A stretch of DNA of 6,544 nt from Arthrobacter sp. (lineage in GTDB: Bacteria > Actinomycetota > Actinomycetes > Actinomycetales > Micrococcaceae): the NCBI GenBank assembly GCA_018260285.1, contig JAGLBH010000099.1:1-6544 (forward strand). Reading direction: 5' to 3'. The notes under the pieces are model-generated. The model saw nothing but the letters and a program-made list of their open reading frames with translations, did not search any database and was not told the origin of the DNA. Below, piece after piece: positions 1 to 5,352 of this stretch; position 1 is the stretch's first letter, and every line of letters begins with the position of its first letter. The position numbers and the translations under genes are program-made.

Positions 1-365
1 ATGAGCTCCATGCCGTGCGCCCGGTTCGCCTTCCCGGCCAGCTCCGGGACCGTGAGGATGTTCTTGAGCACGGTGCGGTGGGGCATGAGCCCGGCGGACT
101 GCATGACGTAGCCGATGCCGCGGCGCAGCTCGTGGGCGGGCCCCTCCTGGACGCTCCGCCCGTCGAGGTAGACCGCGCCGGAGGAGGGAACCACCATGCG
201 GTTGATCATGCGAAGGCTCGTCGTCTTGCCGCCGCCCGAGGGCCCGACGAAGACGGTGAAGGAGCCCTCGGGGATGTCGAGGCAGAGATCGCTCACTGCG
301 GGAGGGTTTCCGCCGTAGGTGACCGTCGCATGGTCGAACCGGATTTTCGGCGTATCGCTCATCAT
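1..365 (-). CDS. Osmoprotectant-type ABC transporter ATP-binding protein (OpuCA/ProV-like), 3' end outside window
   Basis: The first 121 residues of an ABC-transporter nucleotide-binding subunit are present and the rest lies off the left edge. Visible features are a beta-strand start (IRFDHATVTYGG), the Walker A loop GPSGGGKTT at residues 41-49, and the Q-loop in GYVMQSAGLMPH with Gln89. The segments MINRMVVPSSG (53-63), ELRRGIGYVMQ (79-89) and KNILTVPEL (101-109) resemble OpuCA/ProV/OsmV-type ATPases, which energise uptake of glycine betaine, choline or related compatible solutes, more than general amino-acid importers. Signature motif, Walker B and any CBS domains are not in the window. Two ATGs occur in tandem (363-365 and 360-362). 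The first is chosen because a TAGGGT hexamer ends 7 nt before it; there is only a weak SD-like AGGGTGG. The gene is divergent from the marR gene, which is a candidate regulator. Family is secure; the substrate is inferred. Confidence 0.85.
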   Translation of the reverse strand, partial: MMSDTPKIRFDHATVTYGGNPPAVSDLCLDIPEGSFTVFVGPSGGGKTTSLRMINRMVVPSSGAVYLDGRSVQEGPAHELRRGIGYVMQSAGLMPHRTVLKNILTVPELAGKANRAHGMEL

Positions 366-372
366 TCTCGCC

Positions 373-378
373 ACCCTA
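373..378 (-). promoter_or_regulatory. -10-like TAGGGT of the ABC ATPase gene (probable leaderless start)
   Basis: TAGGGT fits the actinobacterial -10 consensus TAnnnT. It lies 7 nt before the ATG at 365, so transcription would begin at or next to the start codon. No good -35 hexamer is visible; the appropriately spaced positions fall inside the marR ribosome-binding region. Confidence 0.45.
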
Positions 379-390
379 CCGAAGCCAGCT

Positions 391-396
391 GGAAGG
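391..396 (+). promoter_or_regulatory. Ribosome-binding site of marR
   Basis: GGAAGG lies 7 nt before the GTG at 404. It decides this start over the in-frame GTG at 440, which has no comparable purine-rich element at the right distance. Confidence 0.65.
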
Positions 397-403
397 CTCC
401 TTC

Positions 404-937
404 GTGACATCCTTCGACCCCTACTTTAGGGTTGGGACTGTGGAATTCAAGGACAGCACCTTTTACAAGCTCGGCAGGGCCACCCAGCTCATCACCCATG
501 TGGCCGACACCTACCTCCAGGCCCATCACGGCCTGCGCTATTCGTCGTTCCTGGTGCTCCTCATCCTGCGGACCAAGGGCCCCTGCCCGCAGCACGTCAT
601 CGCGGAGTCCCTCGGCGTCTCGCGTCCCTCCATCACGCAGCGCATCGCCCCGCTCATGGAGCGCGGGCTGGTCCACGGCGAGCGCCAGCCGGGCGTCCCC
701 CGGTCGATCGTCGCCTCCCTCACGGACTCCGGCAGGGACCTCATCGACGCCGCCTGGCCCGGCCTGGAGAAGGCCTTCGTCACTGTGGACGAGGACGTGG
801 ACCACTCCTTCCTCACCGAGCAGCTCGACCTCCTCATCGCCAACGCCGAGCGCGCGCTCGAGGAGCTTCCCGCCGTCCCCGTCGCCTCCCTGCCCCGCCA
901 GGACGAGGGGACGACGCCGCAGCCCGCCTCCGCCTAA
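404..937 (+). CDS. MarR-family winged-helix transcriptional regulator
   Basis: A 177-residue cytoplasmic DNA-binding protein, slightly longer than the usual 140-160 because of an acidic/proline tail after about residue 155. An N-terminal dimerisation helix (about 20-42, LGRATQLITHVADTYLQ) is followed by GLRYSSFLVLLIL, the helix-turn-helix (about 61-90; IAESLGVSRPSITQRIAPLMERGLV) and a wing ending in SIVASLTDSGRDLI, a typical MarR ending. The usual Asp-x-Arg wing motif is replaced by GVPR. One cysteine (Cys61) sits just before the HTH; a redox role is possible but unsupported. The GTG start at 404 is chosen for its GGAAGG ribosome-binding site; GTG 440 is the alternative and would cost 12 residues. 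It is divergent from the osmoprotectant-type ABC ATPase, as local MarR regulators often are, so control of that transporter is the leading inference. Its ligand is unknown. Its stop overlaps the convergent kinase stop. Confidence 0.9.
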   Translation: MTSFDPYFRVGTVEFKDSTFYKLGRATQLITHVADTYLQAHHGLRYSSFLVLLILRTKGPCPQHVIAESLGVSRPSITQRIAPLMERGLVHGERQPGVPRSIVASLTDSGRDLIDAAWPGLEKAFVTVDEDVDHSFLTEQLDLLIANAERALEELPAVPVASLPRQDEGTTPQPASA

Positions 938-1899
938 GCCCTCTCTGACGAGGCGTCGGCCGCGAGGAAGAGCGCCCCGACGACCGGCTCGCTCTCGAGA
1001 ACGATGAGCGGCTCAATGCCCTCCGCGGCCAGGCGCTCTGCGAGGTCCCGGGCGAAGCGCTCCTGGTTCTGCACGAGCCCTCCCCCGCAGACCACGGGTC
1101 CCTCGAGCGCCAGGCGGTCCGCCACCGAGGTCACGAGCTCCGCGGCGAGCTCCACGGCGTGGGCGATGATCTCCCGGGCGGTGAGCGAGCCCTCGTCGGC
1201 GGCGTCGAAGACGCAGGGGGCGAATCCCGCCCACAGCGTGCGCGAGGGATGCTCGTGGAAGGCGGCGATGAGCTCCTCAGGCCTCGTCACGCCCGCCCGG
1301 CGGAGAACAGCCCGGGTGAGGGCGTCCTCGCGCCCCTCCTCCCCGTTGCGGAGAACGCCTCTGAGCGCCTCGCGCCCGAACCAGTAGGCGCTCGCCTCGT
1401 CTCCCAGGAGGTGCCCCCATCCTCCGGCGCGGGCCTCCATCCCCAGGTCAGTGCGGCCCCACGCCACGGATCCCGTGCCCAGAATGAGGGCGATGCCCGT
1501 GCGCTGCGCGGCGGCTCCGAGGATGAGCCGGGTGTCATGGACTGCCGTGAGGGGGACGCTCGGGAGGCTGAAGGCCTCCCTGATCATGCCCTCCAGGTGC
1601 TGGGCGTCCTCGGGGGTGTCAAGTCCCCCGGATCCCGCGCAGACGCCCGCCAGCCGGCTCTGCCAGCCCGGAGCCGCGGAGTCGAGGGCCTCTGCTGCCT
1701 CGGCCAGGCTCTTCAGCGCCTCGTCCCGGGAGACGTTCTGCACGTTGGCGCTGCCGGACCGCCCAGCGGCGAGCGGAACGCACGGGCGCGCCGCCTCGGA
1801 GAGAGCCGCGGTCGTCTTCGTCCCTCCGATGTCGATGCCCAGCAGAAGCGGCGAGTCGTCAGAGAGCGCGGCGGCCGGGGAGCGTCTGAGGGAGGTCAT
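934..1899 (-). CDS. BadF/BadG/BcrA/BcrD-type ATPase, N-acetylglucosamine kinase-like
   Basis: A 321-residue member of the ASKHA (actin/sugar kinase/Hsp70) superfamily. The phosphate-1 loop is LLGIDIGGTKT (19-29). CAGSGGLD follows at 87-94. The strand-Asp motif AVHDTR (119-124) holds the likely catalytic Asp122. The phosphate-2 loop is ALILGTGSVAWG (137-148), followed by GGWGHLLGDEASAYWFGREAL (159-179), typical of N-acetylglucosamine kinases. The adenosine motif is GPVVCGGGLVQN (267-278). The family phosphorylates amino sugars, for example GlcNAc to GlcNAc-6-phosphate during cell-wall sugar salvage. This is family knowledge; the true substrate is not proven here and the protein could be a glucosamine or other hexosamine kinase. 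No transporter or deacetylase gene is adjacent. The open frame extends 40 residues upstream, but that extension would run into the divergent TPR gene. ATG 1899 follows a promoter-like TTGGCG-17-TACGCT with 8 nt to the start. Confidence 0.88.
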   Translation of the reverse strand: MTSLRRSPAAALSDDSPLLLGIDIGGTKTTAALSEAARPCVPLAAGRSGSANVQNVSRDEALKSLAEAAEALDSAAPGWQSRLAGVCAGSGGLDTPEDAQHLEGMIREAFSLPSVPLTAVHDTRLILGAAAQRTGIALILGTGSVAWGRTDLGMEARAGGWGHLLGDEASAYWFGREALRGVLRNGEEGREDALTRAVLRRAGVTRPEELIAAFHEHPSRTLWAGFAPCVFDAADEGSLTAREIIAHAVELAAELVTSVADRLALEGPVVCGGGLVQNQERFARDLAERLAAEGIEPLIVLESEPVVGALFLAADASSERA

Positions 1900-1907
1900 G
1901 CGCCCAA

Positions 1908-1936
1908 AGCGTAATAGAAGGCTGCCCCTTCGCCAA
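1908..1936 (-). promoter_or_regulatory. Promoter of the sugar kinase gene (-35 TTGGCG, -10 TACGCT)
   Basis: TTGGCG (1931-1936) and TACGCT (1908-1913) on the minus strand are separated by exactly 17 nt. The -10 hexamer ends 8 nt before the ATG at 1899, giving a leaderless or nearly leaderless mRNA. No SD is evident before this ATG. This is the best two-box promoter in the window. An overlapping TATTAC at 1911-1916 is an alternative -10. Confidence 0.5.
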
Positions 1937-1963
1937 CTCCGCAGGCATCCCGCCCGGCTCTCG

Positions 1964-1969
1964 TACTCT
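1964..1969 (+). promoter_or_regulatory. -10-like TACTCT of the TPR gene (probable leaderless start)
   Basis: TACTCT fits TAnnnT and ends exactly 6 nt before the ATG at 1976, so the transcript would start at the ATG. The purine run AGAAGG (1970-1975) directly abuts the ATG and is too close to act as an SD. A convincing -35 is not visible. Together with the kinase promoter it makes the 76-bp gap (1900-1975) a divergent promoter region. Confidence 0.5.
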
Positions 1970-1975
1970 AGAAGG

Positions 1976-3787
1976 ATGAGCATTTCGGCAGACCACGAGC
2001 CCCTGGAGACCGCAGTCACCGCTCAGCAGATCGAGGACCTCACCGCTCGTCTGAACGAGCTGGACACTGTGACCAGCGGCTCCGCCGTCGCCCTCAAGAC
2101 CCCGCTCGACTTCCTCAACCGCTCCGTGGAGCTCTATGCCGCAGACAGCCACCATGCCTGCCTGGACACGCTCCTCACCGGATGGAACCTGGTGGAGCGC
2201 CTCCGGGCCGCAGACCCGCAGGCCGTGGAGGAGGACCTCGTGCTGTCCTACGTCTCCTCTGTCATCGACGCGGCGTGGCAGACCGGCGACTCCTCCCTGA
2301 GGGACGTCTGGCTGGCCCGCCGCCTTGCGCTCCTTGAGGAGATGGGCCGCACGGAGCAGGCTGAGTTCGAGCGGCCCCTGGGCGCGCTCCTGCACCATGA
2401 CGTGAGCCGCGAAGACCTCACTGCGCTCGAGTCTGCCGTGGCCCCCGTCGCCGCAGAGGACTTCTCCGTCCCCGCACGCCTCGTCCTGGGCGCCGGCCTG
2501 GCGCAGCACGGGCAGCACGCGCGCGCCGTCGAGGTCCTCGAGTCAGTCCTGGACTACCTGCGGCGCACGGGCCAGGAGCAGGCGGAGTGCACGGTTCTCT
2601 CGCTCATCGAGGACAGCTACGTGAGTCTGGGCGACGAGGAGACGGCTCTCCGGTACATCGCCCGCGTCGTCGAGCTCTCCCAGAGCCGGACCGCTGTGGG
2701 CACCGTCCGCATGAAGCGCGCCCGGCTGACGATGGGCTCCTCGAGCCAGCTCCCCGCCGCGCTCTACGACCTCCTGGGCGCCCTCGAGCTGTTCACCGAG
2801 GCAGGCATCCGCCCGGGTGCGGTCCCGGCCGCCCTGGCCCTGGGCCACCTCCTCCAGGAGATCGAGGAGTACGACGCCGCCGTCGCCGCTTTCACCGTGG
2901 CCGTCGACCATGCGGAGCGGGGCGAAAGCCCCCACATCGCCACCGCGATGGCCGGTCTGGGCAACGCCCTCGTGCAGAACGAGGAGCCGGCGAAGGCGAT
3001 CGCGCTCCTCCGCCGGCTCCTCGAGATGCCCGAGCCCGCCTCCGGCGCCCAGGCGGCGGAGAGGGCGGCCGCCTACAACACGATGGCCCACGGCCACCTC
3101 AAGCTCGAGGAGAACGACAAGGCCGCCGAGGCGTGGACGGAGGCGGCGCGGCGCTTCCTGGAGCTGGGGGACGCGCAGGCGGCGTCTGCGGCCACCGCCA
3201 ACGTGGCCAAGCTCGCGTACTTCAGCGAGCGCTGGGACGAGGCGATTCTCGGCATCCAGGCGGCGCTGGGGATTGCGGAGGAGCACGGGCTGCATCCGCT
3301 CCAGGGGGCGGAGCACCTCGCCTTCTACGCCACTGTGCTCGCCAAGAAGCGGAGCGCGGAGTCTCTCGAGGTCATCGAGCAGGCCCTTGCCCTCGCTCAG
3401 CACTTCGAGGCGCCCTTCCACGAGGCCCAGTACCTGGAGACGAAGGCGCTGGTGCTCTTCGAGCTGGGGCGGGTGGACGAGGCCGTGGCCGAGACGCTGC
3501 GCACCGGAGACGCCTACGCGGCCATCGGCGTGCCTGAGGAGGGGGCGCGGTGTGACATCCGGGCCGGGGACCTGCTGCGGCACAGGGAGCGGCTCGTCGA
3601 GGCCGTCAGCGTGTACCGCTCGGCCCTCGACCGATCGCCTGACCGGCCGGACTACATGTTCGCGGCCTTCACGGGCCTGGCGACGTCACTCGAGCTTCTG
3701 GGACAGAGCGGGGAGGCTCAGGCCGCGTCGAAGGAGGCCGAGGCCTGGGCCGAGCGAGCGCGGAACGCCGGCCACTCGCTGGACTGA
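1976..3787 (+). CDS. Tetratricopeptide-repeat protein of unknown function
   Basis: A 603-residue all-helical protein, predicted soluble, with no signal peptide or membrane segment. From about residue 166 to the C-terminus it is built from some ten degenerate TPR-like units. The clearest are 166-199 (LGAGLAQHGQHARAVEVLES), 283-315 (ALALGHLLQEIEEYDAAVAA), 320-353 (AMAGLGNALVQNEEPAKAIA), 362-396 (AYNTMAHGHLKLEENDKAAE), 483-515 (LETKALVLFELGRVDEAVAE) and 560-593. The N-terminal 160 residues are helical (QQIEDLTARLNELDTV, then a segment with LLTGWNLVERL) but show no recognised catalytic or DNA-binding motif. TPR arrays are protein-interaction scaffolds; no partner can be named here. ATG 1976 is chosen because a 175-residue upstream extension would lie antisense to the kinase, and a -10 hexamer sits 6 nt before it. 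It is transcribed alone, divergent from the kinase and convergent with the sepX-like gene. Gene identity is secure; function is unknown. Confidence 0.9.
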   Translation: MSISADHEPLETAVTAQQIEDLTARLNELDTVTSGSAVALKTPLDFLNRSVELYAADSHHACLDTLLTGWNLVERLRAADPQAVEEDLVLSYVSSVIDAAWQTGDSSLRDVWLARRLALLEEMGRTEQAEFERPLGALLHHDVSREDLTALESAVAPVAAEDFSVPARLVLGAGLAQHGQHARAVEVLESVLDYLRRTGQEQAECTVLSLIEDSYVSLGDEETALRYIARVVELSQSRTAVGTVRMKRARLTMGSSSQLPAALYDLLGALELFTEAGIRPGAVPAALALGHLLQEIEEYDAAVAAFTVAVDHAERGESPHIATAMAGLGNALVQNEEPAKAIALLRRLLEMPEPASGAQAAERAAAYNTMAHGHLKLEENDKAAEAWTEAARRFLELGDAQAASAATANVAKLAYFSERWDEAILGIQAALGIAEEHGLHPLQGAEHLAFYATVLAKKRSAESLEVIEQALALAQHFEAPFHEAQYLETKALVLFELGRVDEAVAETLRTGDAYAAIGVPEEGARCDIRAGDLLRHRERLVEAVSVYRSALDRSPDRPDYMFAAFTGLATSLELLGQSGEAQAASKEAEAWAERARNAGHSLD

Positions 3788-3800
3788 GGACTCTCTGCGC

Positions 3801-4559
3801 TCAGGCGCGACGGCGTCGCAGCACCTCGTCGAGATCCAGCTTGGAGGGAACTGCCGTGGAGGACTCCTCCGGCTGAACCGGGGCGGGCAGTGCCCGGCCT
3901 GCCTCGGGCGCATCGAGGTACGTGGGGCGGGGCACAGCCACCGGCTCCCACTGGGGGCCCGGCGCCACTGCCTCACGGGCGGCATCGGTCGAGGTGCGCT
4001 GGACGGCGGGCGCCTCAGCCGAGGGCTGCTCGGCGCGGGGCTCGCTCTCAGCGGCCTCGCCTGCCTGGTCGGCTGCGGGATTCGCCTGGGCCGCTGCGCT
4101 CTCCTGCTGGGGGGAGGCCTCCTGGGAGCCAGCGCGCTCGGCGTCGGCTCCCTCGGTCTGCGCTGCGGCAAGCCGGGCGGCGTCGAACACCTCTGCCGCC
4201 TGACGACGGCGACGCGCGCGCTCCTCGATGACCCGCGGATCATCCTGGAGATCGCCCACGCGGGCCAGCTGGGCCCGCTCCGCGTTCATGGCCTCCGCGA
4301 AGGCGGCGTTGATGCGGGCGCGCTGCTCGCGCACCGTGGAGACGCGGAGGAAGACGACAGCCGCGAGGGCCAGAAGGAGGCCGCTCAGAGGCCAGCCCCA
4401 GCCGACCGCTCCCAGCGCCGCCGGGATGAGGGTCAGGACGCCCAGAGCCAGTGCGATGACCCCAGCCGCGGCGGCCAAACGCCGAACTCCGCGCTGTGAA
4501 AGGCTCAGCGGGGCTGAAGCGCCTGCGGAAGCCTTTCGGTCCTGGTCGCTCGTCGTCAT
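3801..4559 (-). CDS. sepX: SepX/GlpR-family divisome-associated membrane protein (short form)
   Basis: A 252-residue protein with two membrane helices close together (about 28-50, LAAAAGVIALALGVLTLIPA; and 57-73, PLSGLLLALAAVVFL). A basic, probably coiled-coil stretch follows (74-130, VREQRARINAAFAEAMNAE), then an Ala/Glu/Gln-rich disordered linker (131-200) and a conserved-looking tail, PQWEPVAVPRPTYLDAPEA (202-220), ending in LDLDEVLRRRRA. The WxPVxVPxPTY-type motif and the position beside rimJ and galU are what I recall for actinobacterial SepX (Streptomyces) and GlpR (Corynebacterium), membrane proteins that act with the division apparatus. GlpR is the membrane receptor of the gephyrin-like protein Glp. 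Described members carry an additional N-terminal membrane helix and linker; this protein starts just before the second membrane region, and no such segment is encoded upstream. ATG 4559 has AGGA 9 nt upstream; a TTG 30 nt earlier is less likely. Family assignment rests on motif and synteny, not on a search. Confidence 0.68.
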   Translation of the reverse strand: MTTSDQDRKASAGASAPLSLSQRGVRRLAAAAGVIALALGVLTLIPAALGAVGWGWPLSGLLLALAAVVFLRVSTVREQRARINAAFAEAMNAERAQLARVGDLQDDPRVIEERARRRRQAAEVFDAARLAAAQTEGADAERAGSQEASPQQESAAAQANPAADQAGEAAESEPRAEQPSAEAPAVQRTSTDAAREAVAPGPQWEPVAVPRPTYLDAPEAGRALPAPVQPEESSTAVPSKLDLDEVLRRRRA

Positions 4560-4568
4560 GGGGTGGTG

Positions 4569-4572
4569 TCCT
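4569..4572 (-). promoter_or_regulatory. Ribosome-binding site of the sepX-like gene
   Basis: AGGA lies 9 nt before the ATG at 4559. It supports this start and a leadered mRNA, unlike the probably leaderless galU and rimJ genes upstream. Confidence 0.45.
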
Positions 4573-4635
4573 GTCTCGCGGGGGTACAACGTCCTCGAAC
4601 TGCTGGCAGCCGTTTCCGGGAAGCGCAGAGTTCAC

Positions 4636-4657
4636 ACCTTAACGCTACGGGAATATA
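4636..4657 (-). promoter_or_regulatory. Candidate promoter for the sepX-like gene
   Basis: The 126-bp gap 4560-4685 contains an AT-rich island in otherwise GC-rich DNA. It holds TATATT (4652-4657) and TAAGGT (4636-4641) on the minus strand, both TAnnnT type. Either would give a leader of roughly 70-90 nt before the ATG at 4559. No clear -35 is visible, so read-through from rimJ remains possible. Confidence 0.3.
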
Positions 4658-4685
4658 CGAGTGCCCGCGACCATTCGTCGGCGTG

Positions 4686-5315
4686 TCAGCCTGCGACATC
4701 CTCACTTTTCTCCAGAAAGGGAGCCAGAACTCCCCGGGGCGCCTCTTCTGCCGTCAGGGCGAAGGAGAGATGGTCGCGCCAGTCGCCGTCGATATGGAGA
4801 TATCGGGGGCGCTCCCCCTCGTATCGGAATCCGAGTTTCTCCACGATTCTCAGACTCGGCGCGTTCTCGGGGCGAATATTGATCTCCACCCGGTGGAGCC
4901 GAAGCTCGAAGAAGCAGTAGTCGGCGGCCAGGGCCACGGCCGTGGGCGTGATGTTCCGCCCGGCCACGGCGGAGTCGATCCAGTAGCCGATCGTGCAGCT
5001 GCGGAACGCCCCGTAGACGATGCTCGAGACTGTCAGCTGCCCCACGAAGCGGGGCTCGCGGAGAACCGACTCCCGCAGGGTGATGGCGAAGGGCAGCGAC
5101 GTGCCCGCCTTGGCCTGGCGGGTGAGCGACCGGCACATCTCCCGGTAGCTGCTGGGCCCTGCCCCAGGCACAGGAGACGTGGCGTCCCAGGGCCTGAGCC
5201 AGTGCTCGTTGCGGCGTCGCGTCTCGCTCCACGCCCGCTCGTCCCGGCGGGTTAAAGGCCGGAGGCCGATGTCCCCCGATTCGAGGTGCACCGGCCACCG
5301 TCCCGTTTCATCCAT
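4686..5315 (-). CDS. rimJ: RimJ-type GNAT-family N-acetyltransferase
   Basis: A 209-residue cytoplasmic GNAT protein, the normal length for the RimJ/RimL/Rv0995 group, which transfers acetyl from acetyl-CoA to protein N-termini or similar amines. It begins with IGLRPLTRRDERAWSETRRR (16-35), the usual first strand and helix. The core strand VGQLTVSSIV (91-100) leads to CTIGYWIDSAVAGRNITPTA (107-126), the acetyl-CoA pyrophosphate-binding region, then ALAADYCFFELRLHRVEINI (128-147). The classic end is RPENAPSLRIVEKLGFRYEG (148-167), then LHIDGDWRDHLSFALT. The P-loop reads GRN where many relatives have GRG, so the second glycine is replaced by Asn121. It lies 37 bp downstream of galU on the same strand and may be cotranscribed, but it also has its own TAnnnT element. 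There is no SD. The true substrate of actinobacterial RimJ is not established, so the ribosomal-protein S5 role of E. coli RimJ should not be assumed. Confidence 0.88.
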   Translation of the reverse strand: MDETGRWPVHLESGDIGLRPLTRRDERAWSETRRRNEHWLRPWDATSPVPGAGPSSYREMCRSLTRQAKAGTSLPFAITLRESVLREPRFVGQLTVSSIVYGAFRSCTIGYWIDSAVAGRNITPTAVALAADYCFFELRLHRVEINIRPENAPSLRIVEKLGFRYEGERPRYLHIDGDWRDHLSFALTAEEAPRGVLAPFLEKSEDVAG

Positions 5316-5329
5316 ACAGGAAGTGTATG
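5313..5329. repeat. 17-bp perfect dyad CATACAGGAAGTGTATG over the rimJ start
   Basis: Arms CATACA (5313-5318) and TGTATG (5324-5329) are perfect inverted repeats around a 5-bp spacer. The dyad covers the rimJ ATG (5313-5315) and most or all of its -10-like TACACT (5322-5327). A protein bound here would block both promoter opening and the start of a leaderless mRNA. No regulator can be named. The galU start (6241-6247) repeats the CATACA arm (CATACAC) but not the second arm. Confidence 0.4.
5322..5327 (-). promoter_or_regulatory. -10-like TACACT of rimJ (probable leaderless start)
   Basis: TACACT fits TAnnnT and ends exactly 6 nt before the ATG at 5315. The sequence between galU and rimJ has no purine-rich SD, so leaderless initiation, or coupling to galU across 37 bp, is needed to explain translation. 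The -35 position reads CTGCGC, a poor match. Confidence 0.5.
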
Positions 5330-5352
5330 TCGCACTGAGGCAGCGCGCAGTC

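Larger units (their letters stand above)
366..403. promoter_or_regulatory. 38-bp divergent intergenic region between ABC ATPase and marR, with a small palindrome
   Basis: The whole gap between two divergent start codons is 38 bp, so at least one promoter must overlap the opposite gene or lie very close to it. It contains the 8-bp perfect palindrome CCAGCTGG (385-392), and AGCC/GGCT half-sites (383-386 and 395-398) flank its core. MarR-family proteins bind palindromes in such gaps and usually autoregulate. A palindrome this short can arise by chance in GC-rich DNA, so the operator role is a guess. Confidence 0.3.

Noticed and set aside
404..937. MarR protein as a true GbsR-family choline sensor
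   Set aside because: The length is similar, but the HTH and wing read as an ordinary MarR and no GbsR-specific segment was recognised. Only the neighbourhood suggests an osmotic role.
1159..1914. Plus-strand open frame antisense to the sugar kinase
   Set aside because: The kinase frame carries all ASKHA motifs. The antisense product has none and is a compositional shadow.
1451..1975. In-frame 175-residue upstream extension of the TPR protein
   Set aside because: It lies almost wholly antisense to the well-supported kinase gene, its composition is Ser/Arg/Pro-rich and unlike the TPR protein, and the -10 hexamer 6 nt before ATG 1976 supports the shorter start.
1900..2019. 40-residue N-terminal extension of the sugar kinase starting inside the TPR gene
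   Set aside because: It would overlap the divergent TPR start and its promoter. Typical kinases begin shortly before the DxGGTKT loop, and a two-box promoter lies between the two candidate starts.
2543..3583. Long antisense open frame (346 codons) and a parallel +frame open frame (2587-3537) inside the TPR gene
   Set aside because: Composition is Arg/Gly/Pro/Leu-rich as expected from GC-biased third positions read out of frame. There are no domains and no SD, and the TPR frame explains the region.
3784..3804. Inverted repeat CTGAG/CTCAG around the convergent stops of the TPR and sepX-like genes as a bidirectional terminator
   Set aside because: The stem is only 5 bp with an 11-nt loop and no U-tract. 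Such a repeat is expected where two stop codons of similar context face each other.
2817..4499. 560-codon plus-strand open frame spanning the TPR and sepX-like genes
   Set aside because: It is Arg/Ser/Pro-rich in the first half, out of frame with the TPR protein, and antisense to the sepX-like gene in the second half. There is no recognisable domain.
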